A stretch of 64,000 nt of DNA. It comes from an uncultured Pelagibacteraceae bacterium. GTDB lineage: Bacteria > Pseudomonadota > Alphaproteobacteria > Pelagibacterales > Pelagibacteraceae. The stretch's first letter is position 1. Each line of letters starts with the position of its first letter. The notes below the pieces were generated by a model. It made no database searches and was not told the origin of the DNA. It saw only the letters and a list, made by a program, of their open reading frames with translations. Positions 50,358 to 60,207 of this stretch are shown here, piece after piece. The DNA lies in assembly GCA_902573425.1 (NCBI GenBank), contig CACGJO010000001.1, positions 1 through 64,000 of the forward strand. Reading direction: 5' to 3'. The position numbers were made by a program, and so were the translations under genes.

Positions 50358-50948
50358 CTATACATAGAACAAAATTACGCAAACGATAAGTAAAAAAGAC
50401 ATTGTATAGTTAAAATTCGTTATAAATTTTTTACTTGTGGCAAATTTTCTCAAATATTTTCCAATTAAACACCATGTTGTAATGCTTCCAATTGCCATAA
50501 AGAAATAAACTGTAGTAACTATTATCGAATCTCTTAAATAATTGAATTGAACATCTACAAATGTTGAGACAGTTATCATGGCTACTACAACACCTTTGGG
50601 GTTTATAAATTGAAAAAAAAATGTTTCAAAAAAACCTATTGGTTGTTTAACTTTTGTCTCATTTGTATCGCTTGAAAATGCAATTTTATAAGCTAGATAG
50701 ACTAAAAAAAAGCTTCCTAAAATTTTTATAATTAACTGCAATATTTCAAATTTTTGAAAGACAACTATTAATCCAGCCTCCATACAAATTAACATAGCTG
50801 TCCAACCAAAAATAACACCTAGCATTAAAGGTGCAGTTTTTTTAAAACCAAAATTAAAACCAGAGTGGGATGCCATTATATTATTTGGTCCTGGAGTGAA
50901 TGATGTAGCTATCCCAAATAAAATTAAAGTTAAAAACTGAGGATACAT
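50358..50948 (-). CDS. LysE/RhtB family exporter
   Basis: FTPGPNNIMASHSGFNFGFKKTAPLMLGV, FINPKGVVVAMITVSTF. Confidence 0.9.
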   Translation of the reverse strand: MYPQFLTLILFGIATSFTPGPNNIMASHSGFNFGFKKTAPLMLGVIFGWTAMLICMEAGLIVVFQKFEILQLIIKILGSFFLVYLAYKIAFSSDTNETKVKQPIGFFETFFFQFINPKGVVVAMITVSTFVDVQFNYLRDSIIVTTVYFFMAIGSITTWCLIGKYLRKFATSKKFITNFNYTMSFLLIVCVILFYV

Positions 50949-50950
50949 TT

Positions 50951-51292
50951 CTACGCTATATCTAAACCATTCTCAGTTTTTTGTGAGGGATGAACTAGAA
51001 CCACTTTTCCGTCTTTTTCAATAGCCCCCAAAATTAAAACCTCAGACACAACACCTGCAATATTTTTTTTTGGAAAATTACAAACCCCGATAACTTGTTT
51101 TCCAACTAAATTTTCAGAATTATAATAGTGTGTTATTTGTGCTGAAGATTTTTTAATTCCAATTTTTGAACCAAAATCAACTTCCAAAACTAAAGAGGGT
51201 TTTCTTGCTTTAATATTTTTAGAAACCTTTAATACAGTTCCAACTGAAATTTGAACTTTCTGGTAATCTTCAAATGTAATTTCGTTTTTCAT
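50951..51292 (-). CDS. tRNA-binding domain protein (CsaA-like)
   Basis: FEDYQKVQISVGTVLKVSKNIKARKPSLVLEVDFG, GKQVIGVCNFPKKNIAGVVSEVLILGA. Confidence 0.88.
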   Translation of the reverse strand: MKNEITFEDYQKVQISVGTVLKVSKNIKARKPSLVLEVDFGSKIGIKKSSAQITHYYNSENLVGKQVIGVCNFPKKNIAGVVSEVLILGAIEKDGKVVLVHPSQKTENGLDIA

Positions 51293-51366
51293 ATTTAATT
51301 TTTATTTTGTGTATATATAATGAGGTAACACCTTATTCTACAAGGTAAATAAATGAAATTTTGGCA

Positions 51367-51396
51367 TTGAAAAGTGTGTTCTAAAGGTCAATAATA
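51367..51396 (+). promoter_or_regulatory. Possible sigma70-type promoter for the livK-like gene
   Basis: TTGAAA-N18-ATAATA upstream of the ATG at 51429. Confidence 0.35.
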
Positions 51397-51428
51397 TTTA
51401 AAATTAATAATACTAATAGAGAGGTAAT

Positions 51429-52610
51429 ATGAAAAAAGTATTTATTGCTGCAATTATGTATTTGTCTGTCTTGACTACAAATACTTTTGCAGAGGTTAAA
51501 ATGGGTATAATTTTAGGATTCACTGGTCCAATTGAATCTTTAACTCCAGCTATGGCGGCTTCAGCGGAACTAGCTTTTAAAGAAGCTTCTGACTCAGGCG
51601 CGTTGCTTGGCGGAGAAACAATTAAACCTATAAGAGCGGACTCTACTTGTGTTGATTCAGCTGCGGCTACTACAGCTGCTGAGGGATTGGTTTCACAAGG
51701 TGTTGCTGCAATTATGGGAGCGGACTGCTCTGGTGTTACTGGAGCTATAGCAAGTAATGTGGCAGTTTCTAATGGTATAGTTATGATATCTCCATCAGCA
51801 ACTTCTCCTGGATTAACAACTTTAGACGATAAAGGTTTGTTTTTCAGAACAGCTCCGTCTGATGCACGTGGTGGACAGATATTAGCTGACATTACTAAAG
51901 ATAGAAAAATTAAAAGCGTAGCAATTACTTATACAAACAATGACTACGGTAAAGGATTAGCTGATGTTTACTCAGCAGCCGTAAAAGCTCATGGTATTAA
52001 AGTAACAACTGTTAACGCTCATGAAGATGGAAAAGCTGACTACAGTTCTGAAGTGTCAACACTAGCTTCTGCTGGTGGAGATGCTGTAGCTGTAATTGGT
52101 TATCTTGACCAAGGTGGTAAGGGAATAATCCAAGGATCACTTGACTCTGGTGCTTTTGATACATTTATTTTATCAGATGGTATGATTGGTGACTCACTTA
52201 CAGATACTTTTGGTAAAAGCTTAAATAAATCTTTTGGTTCACTTCCGGGATCAATGGGTAAAGGAGCAGGAGTATTTACAAAAGTTGCTAGTGCAGCTGG
52301 AATAGATTCTTCCGGTCCATATACTGGAGAGTCTTATGATGCTGCAGCTTTAATTGTACTTGCGATGCAAGCTGGAGGTTCAACAGACCGTGGTTCAATT
52401 GCAAAAAATGTAATGTCTGTTGCGAATGCACCTGGAACTAAGATTTATCCTGGTGAGCTTAAAAAAGGCTTAGATCTTTTAGCTAAAGGTAAAGCAATAG
52501 ATTACGAAGGAGCAACTGCGGTTAAATTTACAGATGTTGGAGAACACGTTGGTAACTTCATAGAAAAAGAAGTTAAAGGCGGTAAATTTAAAAATAAAAA
52601 ACAAAGATAA
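51429..52610 (+). CDS. Branched-chain amino-acid-type ABC transporter substrate-binding protein
   Basis: Signal peptide; MGIILGFTGPIESLTPAMAASAELAF, GADCSGVTGAIASNVAVSNGIVMISPSATSPGLT. Confidence 0.92.
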   Translation: MKKVFIAAIMYLSVLTTNTFAEVKMGIILGFTGPIESLTPAMAASAELAFKEASDSGALLGGETIKPIRADSTCVDSAAATTAAEGLVSQGVAAIMGADCSGVTGAIASNVAVSNGIVMISPSATSPGLTTLDDKGLFFRTAPSDARGGQILADITKDRKIKSVAITYTNNDYGKGLADVYSAAVKAHGIKVTTVNAHEDGKADYSSEVSTLASAGGDAVAVIGYLDQGGKGIIQGSLDSGAFDTFILSDGMIGDSLTDTFGKSLNKSFGSLPGSMGKGAGVFTKVASAAGIDSSGPYTGESYDAAALIVLAMQAGGSTDRGSIAKNVMSVANAPGTKIYPGELKKGLDLLAKGKAIDYEGATAVKFTDVGEHVGNFIEKEVKGGKFKNKKQR

Positions 52611-52620
52611 AAATTAATTT

Positions 52621-52656
52621 AAAAGCCCCAGTGGTTTAACCGCTGGGGCTTTTTTT
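52621..52656 (+). terminator. Rho-independent terminator of the substrate-binding gene
   Basis: AAAAGCCCCAGTGGTT-TAACCGCTGGGGCTTTTTTT; the variant pair is T-G on the + strand. Confidence 0.88.
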
Positions 52657-54025
52657 ATACTCTTTTAATCTTTTCTGGTATAATACCTTTGGGTCTGTAC
52701 CTCATTATTAATAATAGTCCTATTCCCATCATTAAAAATCTAAAATATGGAATACTATTTATAAGATGAACTTTTAAAGCATTGGTTTCTTCTAATCCAC
52801 TTGTAAATAAATTTATTAAAAATAATGCAATTGGAGCTGCTTCAATCCATAAAAACCAAACAGCGAAGCCTCCTAAGATTGCTCCAAAGTTATTCCCACT
52901 TCCGCCAACAATAACCATTACCCAAATTAAAAATGTATATCTCATGGGTCTATAGCTTCCTGGGGTGAATAAGCCGTCGTATGTTACCATCATTGCTCCT
53001 GCTATTCCTACAATTGCAGATCCAAGAACAAAAATTAATAAGTGTTGTTTAACAACATTTTTTCCCATTGCATTTGCTGCTTCTTCATTATCACGAATAG
53101 CTCTCATCATTCTTCCCCATGGTGAATAAAGGGCTTTTTGAGTTACAATTAAAAGAACAATTACAACAGCTGTAAAAAGTCCTGCAAAACATAACTTTAC
53201 AAAAACAGTTGATGACTCAATAACTAATTGTTTTAAAGCTTGTTGTTTTTCTAAATTATTTGAAATTAAATTTAAACTTCCTTGATGAAATTTCTGAACT
53301 AAATTAATAAACCATTCTTTACCTTGTAAATCTATTTCATATGGAACTGGTCTTTTTAATCCAATAACATTTTTAACACCACGTGATAACCAATCTTCAT
53401 GTTTGATTACCGAAATTACAATTTCTGAAATTAATAATGTTGCTATTGCAAGATAATCTGCCCTTAATCCTAATGCGATTTTTCCAATAACGTATGCTAA
53501 ACCTCCTGCAAAAAAAGCACCTACTATCCATGAAAACAGTATTGGCAAACCCATGCCTCCTAAAAAGCCTGTGGTTGCTGGATTAACAGCCTCAATCGAC
53601 TCTATAGCTGGTGCAGATATTAATCTTAATAAAATTAACCCAGCTATTATAACTGCCGCAATAATATAATTCCTATTTTTTGATTTAGAAAATTTTTTGA
53701 TTATTAGTCGAATAATAAATATCATTGAAAAGATTATAAAGGCACATAACAACATGTTTAAACCACCGGCTTTCCATGCCTCTTCTACTGGAGGAGCTGA
53801 AACAAGAACCGCAGCTAAGCCTCCAAGAGCTGTGTATCCCATTATTCCAAAGTTTATTAATCCAGCATATCCCCATTGGATATTAGCTCCTATTGTCATA
53901 ACTGCAGAAATCAAACATAAACATAAGATTGATAATGCCATGCTCCATGACTGAAGAAATCCAACCAAAATGATTAGACCCAACATTATTGAGTATGCAG
54001 CGATTACATCTAAATTTTTTCTCAT
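52655..54025 (-). CDS. livM: ABC transporter permease, LivM-like
   Basis: IQWGYAGLINFGIMGYTALGG, GRMMRAIRDNEEAANAMGKNV. Confidence 0.9.
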   Translation of the reverse strand: MRKNLDVIAAYSIMLGLIILVGFLQSWSMALSILCLCLISAVMTIGANIQWGYAGLINFGIMGYTALGGLAAVLVSAPPVEEAWKAGGLNMLLCAFIIFSMIFIIRLIIKKFSKSKNRNYIIAAVIIAGLILLRLISAPAIESIEAVNPATTGFLGGMGLPILFSWIVGAFFAGGLAYVIGKIALGLRADYLAIATLLISEIVISVIKHEDWLSRGVKNVIGLKRPVPYEIDLQGKEWFINLVQKFHQGSLNLISNNLEKQQALKQLVIESSTVFVKLCFAGLFTAVVIVLLIVTQKALYSPWGRMMRAIRDNEEAANAMGKNVVKQHLLIFVLGSAIVGIAGAMMVTYDGLFTPGSYRPMRYTFLIWVMVIVGGSGNNFGAILGGFAVWFLWIEAAPIALFLINLFTSGLEETNALKVHLINSIPYFRFLMMGIGLLLIMRYRPKGIIPEKIKRV

Positions 54026-55032
54026 AAAACTTTTCCTTTAAAAATGCCTGAAGGTCTAAATAATAAAACTATAACTAAAATTGAAAAAGAAACTGCAAAC
54101 TTGTAGTCGGTCGATAGCAATTGTAAAAGTCCATCTGGTTCTAAACTTTCTGGTAAAAGATATACGAAAAACTTTTTATATGCATAAGTTAGAAGTATTT
54201 CTGAAAATGCAATAACATACCCGCCCAAGAATGCTCCAAATGGATTTCCGATACCTCCTACAATAGCAGCAGCAAATATTGGAAGCATGTTATTAAAATA
54301 TGTAAATGGCTTAAAGCTTTTGTCTAATCCGTAAAGAGCGCCACCAACTGTTGCTAAAATTGCTGCAATTACCCAGGTGATCATAACTACCCTTTTAGGA
54401 TCTATTCCTGATAAAAGAGCCAAATCTTCATTGTCTGAATAAGCTCTCATGCTTTTGCCAGTTTTTGTTTTATTCAAAAACCAAAATAAAATTGAAACAA
54501 CAATTATAGTTACAAACAAAGTAATAACTTGCGTTGATTTAATTGCGAGTCCTTCGTTTAATCCTGTCATCTCTTTAAACTCGTTTGCCTTTATAATAAA
54601 TTTTTCTCCATCAAAAAATCTTCTATCAAAAGGTCCGATAACAATTCTTACTATTGCTTGAGTAACGAACATGGTTCCTATACTAACCATAGCAAGCATA
54701 ACAGGAGGACTTTTTTTTGTTCTATAATAACTAAAAACTAATTTATCCTTTAGAAGCACATAAAAAATTGTAACTATAATTCCAAATGGTATCGCAATTA
54801 AAGCGGTCGGTAAAAAACCTAGACTTATTCCTAAAGATTGAAAGTACCAAGTAAATAGAATTGTGAACATTGTACCAAAAGACATTAGGTCTCCAGCAGT
54901 AAAGTATGCAAATCTTAAAATTCCATAAATTAATGAAACAAAAATGGCTCCAAGTGCTAATTGTGAACCATAAGCTAACGCGGGTACAAATAAATAATTT
55001 AAAAGTAGAATTATTGCATTTAAAAAATCCAT
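54022..55032 (-). CDS. livH: ABC transporter permease, LivH-like
   Basis: QLALGAIFVSLIYGILRFAYFTAGDLMSFG, MRAYSDNEDLALLSGIDPKRV. Confidence 0.9.
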   Translation of the reverse strand: MDFLNAIILLLNYLFVPALAYGSQLALGAIFVSLIYGILRFAYFTAGDLMSFGTMFTILFTWYFQSLGISLGFLPTALIAIPFGIIVTIFYVLLKDKLVFSYYRTKKSPPVMLAMVSIGTMFVTQAIVRIVIGPFDRRFFDGEKFIIKANEFKEMTGLNEGLAIKSTQVITLFVTIIVVSILFWFLNKTKTGKSMRAYSDNEDLALLSGIDPKRVVMITWVIAAILATVGGALYGLDKSFKPFTYFNNMLPIFAAAIVGGIGNPFGAFLGGYVIAFSEILLTYAYKKFFVYLLPESLEPDGLLQLLSTDYKFAVSFSILVIVLLFRPSGIFKGKVL

Positions 55033-55033
55033 T

Positions 55034-55741
55034 TTAAGCTCCTAAGAAAGAGCTTCTTACTCTTGGATCATTTAATAATTCTTTGCCTGTTCCAGAATAC
55101 CTATTCTCTCCTGTAACTAAAACGTAGCCTCTATCTGATATACTTAGTGCTTGTTTTGCGTTTTGTTCGACCATTAATATTGCAACATTTGTTTTTTTAA
55201 CTTTCAAAATGTGATCAAACAACTCATCCATTACTATAGGCGAAACTCCTGCTGTTGGTTCATCCAGCATTAAAACAGATGGCTTAATCATTAAAGCTCT
55301 ACCAAGAGCAACCTGTTGTCTTTGTCCTCCAGAAAGTTCACCGACTAACTGAGTTTTTTTTTCTTTTAAAATTGGAAAAAGATCGTAAATTCTATCCAAA
55401 ATTTCTTGAATATTTTCATCTCTTAAGAAAGCTCCCATCTCCAAATTTTCTCTGACTGTTAATCCCGCAAATACATTCCGATTTTGTGGAACAAATGCTA
55501 TTCCTAGTTTTACTCTATCTTGAGGATTTAAACCCGATATGTCTTTACCATCTATAACTACTTTTCCTGATTTTAGTTTTAACAAACCCAACATAGCTTT
55601 CATTGCTGTTGATTTTCCTGCTCCGTTTGGACCTAGAATTGAAACTATCTCTCCTTTATTTACATTAACAGAGCATGAAGAAATAATATCTGGGCCAGAT
55701 CCATACCCGCCAGTCATTTTTATACCTTCAAAGAATGCCAT
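55034..55741 (-). CDS. livF: ABC transporter ATP-binding protein, LivF-like
   Basis: GPNGAGKST, LSGGQRQQVALGRALM, LMLDEPTAGVSP. Confidence 0.93.
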   Translation of the reverse strand: MAFFEGIKMTGGYGSGPDIISSCSVNVNKGEIVSILGPNGAGKSTAMKAMLGLLKLKSGKVVIDGKDISGLNPQDRVKLGIAFVPQNRNVFAGLTVRENLEMGAFLRDENIQEILDRIYDLFPILKEKKTQLVGELSGGQRQQVALGRALMIKPSVLMLDEPTAGVSPIVMDELFDHILKVKKTNVAILMVEQNAKQALSISDRGYVLVTGENRYSGTGKELLNDPRVRSSFLGA

Positions 55742-56535
55742 TAATTTTTATCCTGTGATTTTGAACCTCTTCCCAAATAACTCTCAATAACTTTTTCATT
55801 AGATTTTACTTCATCGGGGGTTCCCTCAAATAGTACAGAACCTTCGGCTAAAACAATTACAGGATTACAAAGTCGACTAATAAATTCCATATCGTGTTCG
55901 ATCATACAAAATGTATAACCCTGTTCTTTATTTAATCTTAATATTGCACTACCTATATCTTTTAAAAGAGTTCTATTTACACCGGCTCCAACTTCATCTA
56001 ACAAAACTAGCTTAGCATCCACCATCATAGTTCTACCTAGCTCTAATAATTTTTTTTGTCCTCCTGATAAATTGCCTGCCAATTCATTTGAGAGATGTTT
56101 TAAATTTAAAAAATCAATTACCTTGAATGCTTTTTCTTTAACTTTTTTTTCTTCTTCTTTTACAAGACTTGTTTTAAATAATGCATTGACTAAATTTTCA
56201 CCTGATTGATTGCCTGGAACCATCATTAGATTTTCGAGAACAGTAAGATTTGTAAATTCATGTGCAATTTGAAAAGTTCTCAAAACCCCTTTTGAAAACA
56301 ATTCATATGAGGGGAGATTGGTAATATCTTCATTATTAAACAAAACTGAACCATGGGACGATTTAAGATTTCCTGCGATTAAATTAAACAATGTAGTTTT
56401 TCCTGATCCGTTTGGCCCTATGATTCCAGTAATAGAACCTTTTTTAATTTTTAAAGAACAATTTGATATTGCCTTCAATCCTCCAAAAGATTTAGAAAGG
56501 TTTTTGACCTGCAGAATATTAGAATCTGACTGCAT
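55741..56535 (-). CDS. livG: ABC transporter ATP-binding protein, LivG-like
   Basis: GPNGSGKTTLFNLI, LSGGQKKLLELGRTMM, LVLLDEVGAGVN. Confidence 0.93.
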   Translation of the reverse strand: MQSDSNILQVKNLSKSFGGLKAISNCSLKIKKGSITGIIGPNGSGKTTLFNLIAGNLKSSHGSVLFNNEDITNLPSYELFSKGVLRTFQIAHEFTNLTVLENLMMVPGNQSGENLVNALFKTSLVKEEEKKVKEKAFKVIDFLNLKHLSNELAGNLSGGQKKLLELGRTMMVDAKLVLLDEVGAGVNRTLLKDIGSAILRLNKEQGYTFCMIEHDMEFISRLCNPVIVLAEGSVLFEGTPDEVKSNEKVIESYLGRGSKSQDKN

Positions 56536-56541
56536 AGAGAA

Positions 56542-57312
56542 TTATACTTTGTTTAATCTTTTAAGAACACTATTCAGAGATTTTGAGTAACGTCGATAAA
56601 AACCGGCCTTTTTTAAATACTTTAACGCGTGCTCATTTAATCCTCTTGGTGTTTGTGAAGATTTAACTAAGTATTTCAAATCTTTTTTTGAATTTATTAA
56701 TGCATCCTCAGATAAAGCAACAAAAAGTGATGTAATGTATTTTTGAGCTTCATTCCTTTTGACTCCTCTTTTTGCTAACCAATCAGATAATAATTTTAAT
56801 AATTCATAAAAAGCCGCCATCATTGAAGATGTAACCCAAAAATTTTTAGATAATTTTTCATTTTTAATTTCAATGACAGTTCCTAATTTACTAAAAAACC
56901 CTTTAACCTGCTTATCTGGAGGACAAATAGGTATTGGTCCTAAATTATTAGAAATTGGAGGAAGCGGTATGGCTCTTATTATTTTAATATTTTTACCAAT
57001 ATGTTTTTTAAGCTGGGGTATATTAATTGTAGAAATAAAACTTACTATTTTTTGATTTTTTTTAAAATTAAGTTTATTTAATATTTTACTTCCAACTTTT
57101 GGGGTTATTGCTAAAAAAACCCAGCTTGATTTATTTATTAATTGTTGATTATCTTTAGCAATAGTTACTTTTTTAAATCTTTTGCTAAGTTTTTTTGCTA
57201 TAATTTTATTACGTGGGGAGATAAAAATTTTTTTGATTTTTAACTTAGATTTAAAAATACCTAAAATAATTGAATATGTAATGTGTCCTGTTCCTATAAA
57301 GCCTATGTTCAT
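56542..57312 (-). CDS. Pyrroline-5-carboxylate reductase-like NAD(P)-binding protein (start moved to internal Met)
   Basis: MNIGFIGTGHITYSIILG Rossmann start; IRAIPLPPISNNLGPIPICPP. Confidence 0.82.
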   Translation of the reverse strand: MNIGFIGTGHITYSIILGIFKSKLKIKKIFISPRNKIIAKKLSKRFKKVTIAKDNQQLINKSSWVFLAITPKVGSKILNKLNFKKNQKIVSFISTINIPQLKKHIGKNIKIIRAIPLPPISNNLGPIPICPPDKQVKGFFSKLGTVIEIKNEKLSKNFWVTSSMMAAFYELLKLLSDWLAKRGVKRNEAQKYITSLFVALSEDALINSKKDLKYLVKSSQTPRGLNEHALKYLKKAGFYRRYSKSLNSVLKRLNKV

Positions 57313-57317
57313 CAATA

Positions 57318-58400
57318 ATGCAGAATAACCAAGCAATACCATTTAATAAAGAAAATTTTAAACAAATTTTATCCAAACAATTTGCTTGGGTAATAGTTGT
57401 ATCAGTGCCAGGAGCCTTAATTGCTGAGTATTTTAACGTTCCATTAGCATGGTTTTTGGGTCCGATGCTCGTTACCTCAGTTGTAACCTTGGGTGGAGTA
57501 AAAACAAAAATGCCTAAACTTGTTTTAAGCACAATTTTAATTTTTTTAGGACTTTATATAGGCAATTATATTGACAAAAGTTTATTCTCACAAATTCACC
57601 AATGGATATGGACTTCTTCGATAATGCTTGGCTACATCATAGTTAGTGTTCTCTTGGTTTCAAAATATTTACAAAAATTTTCAGGTTATGGAAAAAAAAC
57701 ATCAGTTTTTTCAGCTGCGCCTGGAGCTTTAGGTCCTTTGTTGATATTAGCTGAGGACGAAAAATCAGATCTTAGTCAAGTTGCAACAGCACATCTAATA
57801 AGATTGATAATAATTATTACTGTATTTCCTTTTATAGTAAATAGTCTCTATACAACAGATAATATAAATATTGTTGAAACAATTGATACAAATCAAAATA
57901 TTCTTCATTTATTTATACTTGTTATATTATCAGTGATTTTGATTATGTTATTTGATAAATTTAAAATTCCTGCAGCCTTGCTAGCTGGAACTTTAGTAGC
58001 TAGTGGTTTTTTACAGATCACAGATATAGCTTCATATAAGTTGCCTGATAATATAGTTAATTATTGTTTGCTAATCCTAGGTGCATCTGTTGGATGCAGA
58101 TTTGCTAATAAAACTTTTAAAGAAATAGCAAAAAATACAGCACATAGTTTTATTGCTACCATGTTTTTAGTAATTTTAGGTTTGATGGCTGCCTTTGTAG
58201 CAAGTCTTGTAATTGAAAAGAATTTTTTTACTCTATTACTTTCCTACTGTCCGGGTGGAATTTATGAAGTTGCAGTGATAGCCATCTTTTTTGATTTAGA
58301 TCCTGAATTTGTCTCATTCCATCACATCATCAGACTACTAATGATATTATTTGTTGTACCTGTAATTTTGAAAATAATGGGCAAAAAAAAACCCGCTTAA
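57318..58400 (+). CDS. AbrB family (ammonia monooxygenase-like) membrane protein
   Basis: FNVPLAWFLGPMLVTSV, SAAPGALGPLLILAEDE, LLLSYCPGGIYEVAVIAIFFDLDPEFVSFHHIIR. Confidence 0.88.
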   Translation: MQNNQAIPFNKENFKQILSKQFAWVIVVSVPGALIAEYFNVPLAWFLGPMLVTSVVTLGGVKTKMPKLVLSTILIFLGLYIGNYIDKSLFSQIHQWIWTSSIMLGYIIVSVLLVSKYLQKFSGYGKKTSVFSAAPGALGPLLILAEDEKSDLSQVATAHLIRLIIIITVFPFIVNSLYTTDNINIVETIDTNQNILHLFILVILSVILIMLFDKFKIPAALLAGTLVASGFLQITDIASYKLPDNIVNYCLLILGASVGCRFANKTFKEIAKNTAHSFIATMFLVILGLMAAFVASLVIEKNFFTLLLSYCPGGIYEVAVIAIFFDLDPEFVSFHHIIRLLMILFVVPVILKIMGKKKPA

Positions 58401-58414
58401 AGTAAAGCGGGTTT
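58389..58414. terminator. Bidirectional terminator; the AbrB-family stop codon lies in it
   Basis: AAACCCGCTT-AAAGTA-AAGCGGGTTT followed by TAATTTTTTTT. Confidence 0.85.
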
Positions 58415-58436
58415 AATTTTTTTTAAATTTTATTTC

Positions 58437-59117
58437 TTAGAAATGATAAGATAACTTAACTTGTGTAGTATCTAAATCAGCAGTAATTTTGTTATTTGTT
58501 GTAACGCCTGTTCTAGCAACAGAAGATGTTATGCTTACATCGTCATAATCTGTGTAAGCAGCTTCAAGTCTTAAGTTGTCAGTCATTTGAAAACCAAACC
58601 CATACTGAATACCATCAATACTTACGTTACCATATTTAGATCCTGAATCTAAACTCTCGTTAGTATTTACATCAACAGATGCATGTCCAACGTGAAGATA
58701 AAAACCGTCATTTAAATAGAAGTTGGCGTAAAGTGTAAGATGATCAGAAACTTCAGCTGAAGCAGTTTGTGTATTTGTTGTAGTTGTTTCTGCAGCCTCA
58801 CCAGTTTCTGATGTCTCTGTATCAGTTCTAGTGTGTGTTGCGTCACTAACATCTGCGTCCATTGGAATATAATCTACTCCAAATGCTACTCGTCCAAACT
58901 GTGCCTCAGCAAAAATAGATCCAGTAGCAAAAGTGTTACTTACTGATGCTGGAATTGTTTCAGCTGTTTGTGAGCCAGTTTCGGTTTCAGAACCTTCTGC
59001 TTGCAAATTAACAACTGCTCCTGACACACCTAAAGTCATGTCTACCGCAAAAGCCTTTGTAAACGAAAGTGCAGATATAAATAATACCGCTAAGAAACTA
59101 ATTGCAATTTTTCTCAT
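58437..59117 (-). CDS. Outer membrane beta-barrel protein, OmpW/opacity-like
   Basis: Signal peptide, Thr/Glu-rich loops, alternating strands, terminal ...TTQVKLSYHF with C-terminal Phe. Confidence 0.85.
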   Translation of the reverse strand: MRKIAISFLAVLFISALSFTKAFAVDMTLGVSGAVVNLQAEGSETETGSQTAETIPASVSNTFATGSIFAEAQFGRVAFGVDYIPMDADVSDATHTRTDTETSETGEAAETTTTNTQTASAEVSDHLTLYANFYLNDGFYLHVGHASVDVNTNESLDSGSKYGNVSIDGIQYGFGFQMTDNLRLEAAYTDYDDVSITSSVARTGVTTNNKITADLDTTQVKLSYHF

Positions 59118-59288
59118 AAATCTCTCTCTTTTTTTAATTAATTAATTGATCGATTCTTACAAGATTTTAGGTTTTTAGTACAATGTTTAATACAGTTATG
59201 AAGACAATCTATGATTGTCCTTAAAAAAGTCTATATTTTGAGGGCATTTTTTGTTGCAAAAATAACACATAATTAAACTTTATTTATC

Positions 59289-59315
59289 AAAAATACCTAA
59301 AAAAAAGGTATTTTT
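59289..59315. terminator. Terminator hairpin downstream of the glaH-like gene
   Basis: AAAAATACCT-AAAAAAA-AGGTATTTTT; the glaH-like stop codon overlaps the stem. Confidence 0.7.
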
Positions 59316-60207
59316 ATCCAAAAACTCCTCTAATTCTTAAAAGCTCTCTTGATAAATTAGTATCTTGCTTAAATGGTTTTCTTCCGTGAAGCCAAAAATA
59401 GTTGTTTGAAAAAATTGTGGAACCTGGTTTTAAGGGAAAAGCTAGCTTGTTCTTACTTTGCTCTAGTGCATCTGATAATTTCTGTAAAAAAAGACCCTGC
59501 TCCATATTCTTAGGTTCTGGAAACTGATCAATATATGAAATGGTAGGTTTACCATCTTTGTCTTTTGAAAATACAGGGTGCTCTACTTTATAATCAATAT
59601 TTTTACTTTTTGGTGATCCCCATACAAAATTTTGTTTTCCAACGGGATCCTCACTTAGTTCTTTACAGTGCTCCCAATCATCAAGGTGTAGTAAAACGCT
59701 TTCTCCCCCAAAAGTATTTATTTCTTCCATTTTAGTCATTAATACCCAATCAGTTTTTTCTTTTACAAAAGTTCCATCAGTGTGAAGATCTAAATTTCTG
59801 TATGCTTTTCTTAAATAAGAGTCGCTAGTGTCAGAGTGTTTTACATGAAATCTTGCATAGTATTTATCAGTCATTGAATCAAAATTAGGAAGACCAACTA
59901 GATAAGCAAAAGCAGTTGATAATTTTACAAGAAAATCTTTGTTAAACTTTGAATTTTTAATATTTGGTTCAATAATTACAGTACCCGAATTTCTGTCTTT
60001 TAAAGTTTCATTTAAATTTTTACTTAAATCTCCAGAAAAAACATCATCAACACTTTTTGCTAAAGAAAATCTAGAGAATGGTTTGTACTCTAAAGACTGT
60101 ACACTGTGTTTATTAAACGGGAATATTAATTTATCTAATTCAGGTTCTTTAATTTGGATTACTTTAATTCGTTTTGATATTGAGTGATCTTTTATTTCTA
60201 AACTCAT
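59314..60207 (-). CDS. glaH: CsiD/GlaH-type Fe(II)/2-oxoglutarate dioxygenase (glutarate 2-hydroxylase-like)
   Basis: LDLHTDGTFVKEKTDWVLMTKMEE, GGESVLLHLDDWEHCKEL, ISYIDQFPEPKNMEQGLFLQKLSDALEQSK, NNYFWLHGRKPF, SRELLRIRG; start at MSLEIKDH gives an ATGA overlap with the upstream gene. Confidence 0.85.
   Translation of the reverse strand: MSLEIKDHSISKRIKVIQIKEPELDKLIFPFNKHSVQSLEYKPFSRFSLAKSVDDVFSGDLSKNLNETLKDRNSGTVIIEPNIKNSKFNKDFLVKLSTAFAYLVGLPNFDSMTDKYYARFHVKHSDTSDSYLRKAYRNLDLHTDGTFVKEKTDWVLMTKMEEINTFGGESVLLHLDDWEHCKELSEDPVGKQNFVWGSPKSKNIDYKVEHPVFSKDKDGKPTISYIDQFPEPKNMEQGLFLQKLSDALEQSKNKLAFPLKPGSTIFSNNYFWLHGRKPFKQDTNLSRELLRIRGVFG

Noticed and set aside
51413-51892. 159-aa ORF on - strand
   Set aside because: Antisense shadow of the substrate-binding protein gene; Ala/Ser-rich composition is the complement of the real gene
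58783-58990. Thr/Glu-rich repetitive stretch as a possible tandem repeat
   Set aside because: Low-complexity extracellular loops of a beta-barrel protein; no regular DNA repeat unit
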